From Nansenia antarctica (taxonomy: Eukaryota > Chordata > Actinopteri > Argentiniformes > Microstomatidae): a stretch of DNA of 64,000 bases. The notes beneath the pieces are model-generated. The model did not search any database and had not been told where the DNA came from. It saw only the letters and a list, made by a program, of their open reading frames with translations. Below, piece by piece: positions 57,319 through 64,000 of the stretch; positions within the stretch are counted from its first letter, which is position 1, and every line of letters begins with the position of its first letter. A program made the translations under genes and the position numbers. The stretch lies in NCBI GenBank assembly GCA_963989245.1, contig OZ022351.1, forward strand, positions 21,744,789-21,808,788. Direction: 5' to 3'.

Positions 57319-57499
57319 CACACCGGCAGTTCCGAACGCCGGTTCGCGTTCGCGTACCGAAACCTCCGAACGTTGGCGCTGTCTGGCGAACGAGCCCGCG
57401 TTCATACCAGTGTATCGTTCGCCAGACAGCGCCAACGTTCGGAGGTTTCCGGAGGTTTCGGTACGCGAACGCGAACCGGCGTTCGGAACTGCCGGTGTG
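57319..57499. mobile_element. Long palindromic foldback element
   Basis: The left arm 57319-57392 (CACACCGGCAGTTCCGAACG..) is the exact inverse of the right arm 57416-57499, except that the right arm has one extra 10-mer (GGAGGTTTCC beside GGAGGTTTCG). The loop is 23 bases. Very CpG-rich. All long ORFs across it are artefacts of the symmetry. Confidence 0.9.
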
Positions 57500-57821
57500 A
57501 AAGAGGCCACAGTGACCCATCAACAATGGGCTTTGAGCACCGCGTCGATGTTTGAAGCCTCGAGCCTTCATGGTTGGGATGCATTCTGTTGTTTGAATAA
57601 CTCTGGTCGATTCCAAAAGGAGTCAAAGTTGTCCACTAAAAGCATTTCTTCATGCCTACAGAAATCTTTCAGCCACTGATGCAGAGACCATAGCCGGCTG
57701 AACTATGTATGTATCAACAATGTATGAGACATTATTTGGAAGTTTACAATCTGCACTTTCATAATCTGGAATAAACAGAAAAATGACCATGCCCTACTTG
57801 AGGTCTTAACCAGACCCTGTC

Positions 57822-57973
57822 AAGATATTTAGCTCTGTTCATGTTGTAATCTTACATTATTTACCATGACTCATAAATAACAATGAGGAATTGCACAACT
57901 TGTTATTTCATGCATGATGTAACACAGCGAAGAGTTCCTGCAGCGCATGAATTAAAAAGATCAGTCTTGATTC
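57822..57973 (+). repeat. Interspersed repeat, copy 2 of 2
   Basis: Same-orientation match to 39621-39771. This copy has a short insertion (GAGGAATTGCACAACTTG). Confidence 0.85.
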
Positions 57974-58147
57974 TTGATTCACAGTTGCATTTTCATAATC
58001 TGGAAAAAAAGAAAAGAAAAATGCCCTACTTGAGGACTTTTTAACCAGACCCTGTTACATTTAGCAACTTTAAGTTTATAGGTTTCTCTAGACACCTGTC
58101 TAGTAATGCTGTAATTACAGTTGTAACATTGTTTATATAACAATACA

Positions 58148-58184
<37 letters not shown>

Positions 58185-58448
58185 GTTGCTACAGTTTAGT
58201 AACAACTAATTTGCTATTGTGTTGAATTATCTGGAAATGTAAAGAATCAATAGAGTTATAATTGTTATATTTTTGGAGTTCTGTGTGGAATTATATCAGA
58301 TGTGGCCTTTTTTCTCTGCTTTTCTGTGTTGTTCCAATGGAAACAAAATAAATAAACATGTGAATATCAAAGCAGTTGTAATTGCAACAATTTTCCAGGA
58401 GAAGTGATGCATTATCTGACAGAAGTGCAGCGGTGCCAATATTTTTGT
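57974..58448. other. Intergenic; (TTA)n at 58151-58186
   Basis: A TTA trinucleotide run and a GTAATGCTGTAATTACA segment resembling 5368-5386. No gene. Confidence 0.6.
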
Positions 58449-58632
58449 CCTGTACACTCTTAAAAGAAATGAAAGAGTTCCTGTCAAAAAAGGGTTCTTC
58501 ATTTGTCCCTGTAGAGGAACCTTTTGAAGAACCCTTTCATCCTGAACTCGTTTGGGTTACTTTTTGAACCCTTTCCACATCTACATGAAACCCACAGCGA
58601 CAAATGAAGAACCCGTTTTTACCACATAAGCG
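58449..58632. mobile_element. Fish MITE-like repeat (GGGTTC-rich)
   Basis: CACTCTTAAAAGAAATGAAA, AAAAGGGTTCTTCATTTG and GAAGAACCCTTTCATCC are direct and inverted GGGTTC units of a type frequent in fish. Limits are approximate. Confidence 0.45.
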
Positions 58633-58917
58633 TGTACCTCATAATTTCTCAGTAGATAGCAGGTAAAGTATACCGGCTAAGAGGAGACTGTCAGGTAAAG
58701 TGTTATTGGGTACAGCCTGTCCTCTAACATAGGATACATTAAGATGTCTTTCATGTCTGAACAACTTGTAGGACAGTCATAAGTACAACACATGGTAATC
58801 AGGACACCTGAACCCTTCTCTAGGTCTGAATGTTAAACACTGTGAAACACTCAATCTTTTTTACTACCCCCCATAGCCCTCCCCACCCCAACCGCTACCG
58901 TGTCTGTCTGCAGACCG

Positions 58918-59230
58918 TTGAGTGAGGGGAATAAACTCAGAGGGCAATACCACCCAGAGGTCTGAGTTCACCTCCCATTCACAAACGCATGGCACGTCAT
59001 CACTCAGTTTCATCCTGACGTTAATGAAGCAGGTACATCAATTAGCTGGCCCCGTTGCGGCAGCGGGAAGCGTGGTGCTCTGTGAGCCTGATTACATCAT
59101 CCTAATTAGTTACATCATCCTAATTAACTCATTTGCTTCCCTGAAGCCCCTGAGGACCCATACATTAATTTCAACTAATTATTATGCATCCTAATTGACT
59201 AAACAGGCTATTGTGCCGTTTATTTATTAC
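58918..59230. promoter_or_regulatory. TAATTA-rich candidate conserved non-coding element
   Basis: Within about 100 bases there are many homeodomain-type cores: CCTAATTAGTTACATCATCC, TAATTAACTCATTTGC, CATTAATTTC, CTAATTATTATGCATC and CCTAATTGAC. The motif ACATCATCCTAATTA occurs twice, 20 bases apart. It has no ORF and no transposon signature. Conservation is not shown. Confidence 0.35.
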
Positions 59231-59544
59231 GTTTCCGTCCTGGAAACCGAAGAGTGTTCCTGTTGCAGTATCGTTGGTGCCCCTCAATAGTCTGCAGTGG
59301 CTTTCTCGTCTTGTCTCCTTGCTATCATCTTAATTTATAAAAAAAACTGGTACGGTCACAGGTGAAAGTACATTTCCGTCTGGCATTTTCCAAATCTCTT
59401 TCACCTATCCTGCATTTTCAAGCAGAGGAGAGAGAGGAGACAAGGAGAGGAGACGAGACCAGGAGAGGAAGCCACTTCAGATTATTGGGATGCACCATGT
59501 GTTGTCCCTGAGTGAGAGAAGACTGCTTAGCTGTTCTACATTTA

Positions 59545-62480
59545 CATTATATATTTACATTTTTGGCATTTAGCAGACGCCTTTATCCAAAGCCACTTGC
59601 AACAAATACATTTGTCTAAGTAAGTGAATCATCTATTAATCAGTTATCGCAAGAAAAAGTAATCTAAGCTCGAGCCAGAGGCCATTGGCAGTCAAACTTT
59701 CATATTTTTTATTTGTATTATTCACAGTTGATAAACTCTATAGTTTATTGTGACCGGGGAGCGCGACTGCTGCATCCCTGTAGAGGTGATGGTGCCAGTC
59801 GGCCAGCAGAGGTGGAAGAGCAGAGTGAACAGGCTGATGTTTGGAGGCTGACCATTACTTGCGTGTAGGAGAGGGCAGTTGCGGCCCGGTAGGTGAGAAT
59901 CAGTGTCTTGAATCTGATGCGAGCTGCTACTGGAAGCCAGTGAAGGGTACGAAGGAGAGGGGTAGCATAAGGACAATTTGGGGAGGTTGAACACCAGACG
60001 GGCCGGTAGCACTCTGGATGAGCTGCAGAAGTCTGATTGAGCAGGTGGCGAGCCCGGCCCAGAGTGTGTTGCCGTAGTCAAGGTGCGAGACGACCAGTGT
60101 CTGGAGTTGAGTAGCTTCTCTGGTGAGGAATGGATGTCTCTTTCTGATGTTGGAGAGGAAGAATCTGCAGGAGCGTGCCGTCACTGTGATGTTTGCAGCG
60201 CAGGATAAGTGGTTGTCAAGGATCACCCCAAGATTCTTGGCTGTCTGGGAGGGGGTCACTGTAGAGTTTTCTACTGTGATGAAGTCTTGGAGAAGGCAGG
60301 CTTTTCCAGGGAGGAATTAGCTCACAGTCTTGTTAAGGTTGAACTTGACGTGGTGGGCTGACATCCAAGCAGAAATGTCTGCAAGACACGCAGACACACA
60401 TGTTGCCGCCTGTGAGTCAGAGGGGGGGGCAAGACAGGAAGAGTTGAGTGCTGTCTGAGTAGCAGTGGTAGGAGAAACCATGTGAAGAAATTATCGAGCC
60501 AAGAGATTTGGTATAGAGGGAGAACAGTAAGGGGCCCTAGGACAGAGCCCTGGGGGACCACAGTGGCGAGGGCTCATGAGGAGGACAGCAATTCTCTCCA
60601 CATCACCTGGTAAGAGCGATCAGCCAGATAGGATGCAAACCAGGAGAGTGCAGAGCCAGACATGCCCAGTTCTGAGAGGGTCGAGAGAAGGATCGGATGG
60701 TTTACTTTGTCGAAGGGCAGCCGAGAGGTCCAAGACAATGAGAACAGAGGAGAGGGAAGAAGCTTGAGCAGAGTGGAGAGCCTCTGCGACAGCAAGGAGA
60801 GCAGTCTCAGTAGAGTGCCCAGCCCTTAAAGCCAGATCGGTGAGGGTCAATGAAGTTGTCCTGAAGGAGATAGTGAGACAGTTGGTTAGATACAGCGCGT
60901 TCAAGTGTTTTAGATAAGAAGGAGCGAAGGGATACCGGTCTGTAGTTGTGGACAGCAGACGGGTTCAAGAGGCTTGACGGTTTAAAGGCAGCCAGGACAG
61001 ATCCTGGGGATAGAGAGGAGCTGATTACGGTTGTAATGAAAGGAAGGAGGTCTTTGTAAATGGATTGGAGAAGAGGGGAGGTGATAGGATCGAGAGGGTA
61101 AGTGGGATTGCCAAGGGTGGTGGTGGCAGTGTCGGCGAGAGGTGGAGAGAAGGAACTGCTAATGTCATCAATCTTCTTTTAAAAGTAGGTGACAAAGTCA
61201 TCCACAGACAGGGAGGGTTGAGGAGTGTGGAAAATGTGGAGAACAATTTCCTTGGCAGAGACTTTGGATTTTGGGAATGGTAGTAGGAAGCTTCAGCCGC
61301 TGATGCAGAGGAGGTGTAGATGAGGAGGAGAGAGAGAGAGATTGTCAGGGAGCCCTTTTTTCTCCATTTCCTCTCAGCTGCCTGGAGCTACAAGCTTGCA
61401 GGGTTTCAGAGAGCCAAGGAGGGCGCATAGACGATCGTACTGGCCTCGATGTCAGTGGAGTTGAAGGATGAGGAGAGAGTGGACAGGAGGGTGGAGGATG
61501 TTGAATCAGTGGATAGAAGGGAGAAGGATTCAGCAGAGGGCAAGGAGTGTAAGACAGAGGAAGAGAGAGCGATGGGGGAGAGGGTACGTAGGTTGTGACG
61601 AGAAGATACACTGCGGGTAGAGACTGACAGGGAGAGAATGGATTTGAGGGCAAAGGAGAAGGATACAAAATGATGATCAGAAACTGGGACAGGGGTAACA
61701 GTAAGGTTGGAGTTATGGGAGGATCTGGTGAAAACAAGGTCGAGCTGATCGCCTGCCTTATAAGTCGGAGGAGACAGGGTAAGATCGACGAAGACGAGGT
61801 GAAGTACTCCAGATGAAGGAAGTTTCTCTGTCTGGATGTTGAAGTCATCCAGTAGTGTGAGGGGTGTGCTGTCGTCAGGGACGTGAGCTGAGAAGGACAT
61901 TGATCTCTTCCATTGAGCGTGGAATTCAAAGGTGGATATGGACAGGTGTGACAGGGGATTATGTGACCACTTGGTCCTGTGCCTGCCCCTCGACCGGAGA
62001 GTCTAGGAGAATGAGAAAAAGAGTAGGCATCGGAGAGGGCTGCCCGGAGTAGCTGTGTTTTCTTGTGTGATCCATGTCTCTGTGAGGGCAAGAAAGTGGA
62101 GGGACATATGTGGCATAAGCTGAGAGAGCCTCAGCTTTCCGGACCGCTGACTGGCAGTTCCAAAGTCCTCCCGGGACAGTGACGTCATGGTCAGTTGAGC
62201 ATGGCGGATGGATTAGATTGGAAGGGTTGTGATGAGGGGAATAGCGTCTATGTGTCCTCCTGTGGGATAAAATAACAGGAATGGGGAGAAAGCACATTGT
62301 GATATTAGTCGGTGTGTGTGGGCAATACAAGATGTAGGTGGCACTCAAAGCACTCAAAGTAGTCCGAAAATATTCTAATAGATTAAAAATACTTAGTATT
62401 TTTGGCCTTCTTCTCAGTCCTTCCGCGATGGACTCCCACAGATAGACTCCCACAGATAGACTCCCTCGTCTTATTGTCAG
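59545..62480 (-). mobile_element. L2-like LINE, near full length, inactivated
   Basis: Minus strand, 5' to 3'. Endonuclease LWNCQSAVRKAEALSAYA (about 62160) and FLALTETWITQEN (about 62080). Endonuclease end AGDQLDLVFTRSSHNSN and VSDHHFVSF (about 61740). RT pieces RAGHSTETALLAVAEAL (about 60830), WFASYLADRSYQV (about 60640) and PQGSVLGPL (about 60550). C-terminal KNLGVILDNHLSC (about 60240) and VVSHLDYGNTLWAGL. The 3' tail ends CATTTAGCAGACGCCTTTAT at about 59566. Pieces lie in different frames, so frameshifts have killed it. Its 3' tail is shared with the SINEs here, as expected of a LINE that mobilises them. Confidence 0.88.
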
Positions 62481-62844
62481 GCGTCTTCATGGCAGGAGGC
62501 CGTCGCTCTCTGACCGTCTGGATAGAAATGGAGATTCTGTAATTGCTGAAGGCTAGCAGGCTTGCAGCCCCTCCCACCTAACGATCAGTTAACCACCGGA
62601 CAGGTGTACTCACTTAGTCCAACATGTATTTGACAATGTTATAGCTGACAATAAATAGCTGCGGAAAAGTTGAAGCTCCTGCCAGTGCAAATTGACGTCA
62701 ATAGCCTTCAAACACAATTGCTTTCAGTAGAAACTAGCTTCCAGGCCACACAGCCTCAACAAAAAAACAACTCCTACTAGCAACACAGCTACCAATAACA
62801 CAGTGATTTAATCAAGATGAAGTTCACTTACTCAGGCTAGGGAA
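62481..62844. other. Intergenic / LINE 5' flank
   Basis: A short tandem, CCCACAGATAGACT (62435-62465), lies at the LINE edge. No gene is visible beyond it. Confidence 0.4.
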
Positions 62845-63085
62845 AAGATAAATGGACTGACTTATATAGCGCCTTATTGCAAAACGCTTTACAATGGCCT
62901 CTCATTCACACACACATTCACACACCAATGGCGGCAAGCTACCATGCAAGGCGAGCTCATTGATAACAATTTGGGGTTCAGTGTCTTGCCCATGGACACT
63001 TCGACATGTGGCCAGCCGGGTTCGAACCGCCGATCTGCCAACCTTGTGATCATTAGACGTCGGCTCTACCTCCAGCAGCACCACT
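62845..63085 (-). mobile_element. tRNA-derived SINE-like repeat
   Basis: On the minus strand: GGTGCTGCTGGAGGTAGAGC (A-box side), CGGCGGTTCGAACCCGGCTG (B box), then CATGGGCAAGACACTGAACC and the segment CTATATAAGTCAGTCCATTT. The last part also occurs at 1112-1195. Confidence 0.75.
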
Positions 63086-63135
63086 GTGTTGAAATATGTC
63101 AGTGTTAAAACAACGAGAGCTCATCAATTATATTT

Positions 63136-63309
63136 AAAAAGCTAATACTTGGAAGTTGGAAATCAAGTAAACCTCCAACACTACAACAATGGAAAAACGA
63201 AATTCTTTATTATACCAATATAGAAAAGAATTTAGCCATAGACAATAATAAGAAAGATCAGTTTGAAAAGATATGGGGAGAGATAGTGAAGGCCTTAGCT
63301 AAGACGTAA
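63136..63309 (+). mobile_element. L1/Tx1-type LINE ORF2 C-terminal fragment
   Basis: A 57-codon open stretch reads KKLILGSWKSSKPPTLQQW, KNEILYYTNIEKNLAIDNN, KKDQFEKIWGEIVKALAKT, stop. W-PP-T---W---I and F---W are typical of the end of fish L1 ORF2. It is 5' truncated, as usual for L1. Confidence 0.7.
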
Positions 63310-63436
63310 AGATAGTGCAAGAAACATAGTACTAAGAGATTAATTTGATTATGCATTAGAATTATTAGTTAGATAAGTATAGGGGGTAAACTGGGATAAA
63401 CTTTAGACGGTTTAAAAAAAAAAAAAAAAAAAGTGG

Positions 63437-64000
63437 GGCTTTGGGATGTTAGGATGTGTTGTGATGTTTGTCAAGGTGTGATGTGTTGTGATGTTTGTCA
63501 AGTTGTGATGTGTTATGATGTATATCAAGCTGTGAGGTGTGGTGATGTATGTCAAGCTGTGATGTGTGGTGATGTATGTCAAGTTGTGATGTGTTGTGAT
63601 GTATGTCAAGGTGTGATGTGTTGTGATGTTTGTCAAGTTGTGATGTGTTATGATGTATATCAAGCTGTGAGGTGTGGTGATGTATGTCAAGTTGTGATGT
63701 GTTGTGATGTATGTCAAGTTGTGATGTGTTGTGATGTATGTCAAGTTGTGATGTGTTGTGATGTATGTCAAGTTGTGACGTGTTGTGATGTATGTCAAGT
63801 TGTGATGTGTTGTGATGTATGTCAAGCTGTGATGTGTGGTGATGTATGTCAAGTTGTGATGTGTTGTGATGTATGTCAAGGTGTGATGTGTTGTGATGTT
63901 TGTCAAGTTGTGATGTGTTATGATGTATATCAAGCTGTGAGGTGTGGTGATGTATGTCAAGTTGTGATGTGTTGTGATGTATGTCAAGTTGTGATGTGTT
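63437..64000 (+). repeat. 27-bp minisatellite with higher-order structure, runs off the window
   Basis: The basic unit CAAGTTGTGATGTGTTGTGA+TGTATGT repeats about 20 times after a poly-A run (63416-63432). Variant units (TGTGAGGTGTGG, TGTGTTATGATGTATATC, GATGTTTGTC) recur as a block near 63480, 63620 and 63895, giving a second-level period. Since 27 is a multiple of three, frames stay open (TYITTHHNL on the minus strand); this is not evidence of a protein. Confidence 0.95.

Larger units (their letters stand above)
52960..57700 (-). mobile_element. LINE (non-LTR retrotransposon), broken by two insertions
   Basis: Minus strand, 5' to 3'. Endonuclease start LRIIHMNVQSLYQKLDQVEI (about 57110-57040). 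A segment PWFTPELSYQFNLRNSAW (about 56280-56220). Linker NALNAINGKSCASL-type sequence (about 56060). RT with PISKGVPQGSILGPILF (about 55250) and the catalytic box read as YVDNIMM instead of YADD. Finally VSVLDYGDVIYRHAA and LRFVTGA. Frames are interrupted and the RT box is mutated, so it is inactive. A hAT (53129-54637) splits its 3' end and a palindrome (57319-57499) its 5' end. Clade is uncertain (CR1/L2/Rex-like). Confidence 0.8.

Noticed and set aside
57272..57679. Overlapping ORFs on both strands with arginine-rich repeats
   Set aside because: They are symmetrical translations of the palindrome at 57319-57499.
63412..63987. 191-codon ORF of TYITTHHNL repeats
   Set aside because: The 27-bp period keeps a frame open; it begins in a poly-A/T run and looks non-coding.
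63437..64000. CRISPR-like regular spacing
   Set aside because: Units are contiguous 27-bp tandem repeats with no unique spacers, in a fish genome.

Overview
This is a stretch of teleost fish nuclear genome. The evidence is spliced genes with GT-AG introns, long dinucleotide microsatellites, and a dense mix of fish-type transposons (Tc1/mariner, hAT, L2-like and other LINEs, tRNA-derived SINEs, foldback MITEs). A palindromic MITE (GGAGGCTGGTGGAGGTAG-type ends; 30.7 and 47.2 kb) is one I associate with salmonids and relatives, but I would not name a species. There are no prokaryotic genes, CRISPR arrays or convincing viral genes.

Left part (1-16 kb), gene-bearing. A single-exon prostaglandin D2 receptor (ptgdr2, + strand, 1481-2659) is followed by a two-exon class A GPCR of the GPR4/GPR65/GPR68/GPR132-like group (- strand, 6144-4771). 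Its leader carries an intact 59-codon membrane-microprotein ORF. Next comes a single-coding-exon UDP-glucuronosyltransferase of the fish UGT5 type (- strand, 9815-8199). A decayed tail of a second UGT5 copy lies at 12.1-12.4 kb, joined to a Tc1 relic. One convincing but unidentified terminal coding exon is on the - strand at 15268-15165.

Middle part (16.6-42.5 kb). Scattered + strand exons encode the C-terminal half of xylulokinase (xylb): 16606-16687, 21697-21737, about 22366-22430, 27645-27703 and the terminal exon 42078-42146 with polyadenylation signals. I cannot find exons for several obligatory segments, and the 22.4 kb exon looks damaged. This may therefore be a decaying copy, possibly an ohnologue remnant, rather than a working gene. 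The introns hold nested transposons, notably an AT-flanked element (17910-20562) that contains a hAT element with perfect 8-bp target duplications. They also hold an eight-copy 33-36 bp minisatellite in which every unit carries an RFX X-box-like motif.

Right part (42.5-64 kb). I see no host protein-coding gene. It contains Tc1 copies, several foldback MITEs (one with perfect 48-bp inverted repeats at 49127-49322), a LINE (about 52.96-57.7 kb) interrupted by a 1.5 kb hAT with a perfect 8-bp target duplication and by a long palindrome, and a near full-length but broken L2-like LINE (59.5-62.5 kb). It ends in an L1-type tail and a 27-bp higher-order minisatellite that runs off the window. A TAATTA-rich segment at 58.9-59.2 kb could be a conserved non-coding element.

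The genes do not form an operon-like unit. The host functions present are lipid and acid sensing GPCRs, phase-II glucuronidation in the ER, and the glucuronate-xylulose pathway (xylulokinase). All calls were made by reading the sequence; no database searches were run.
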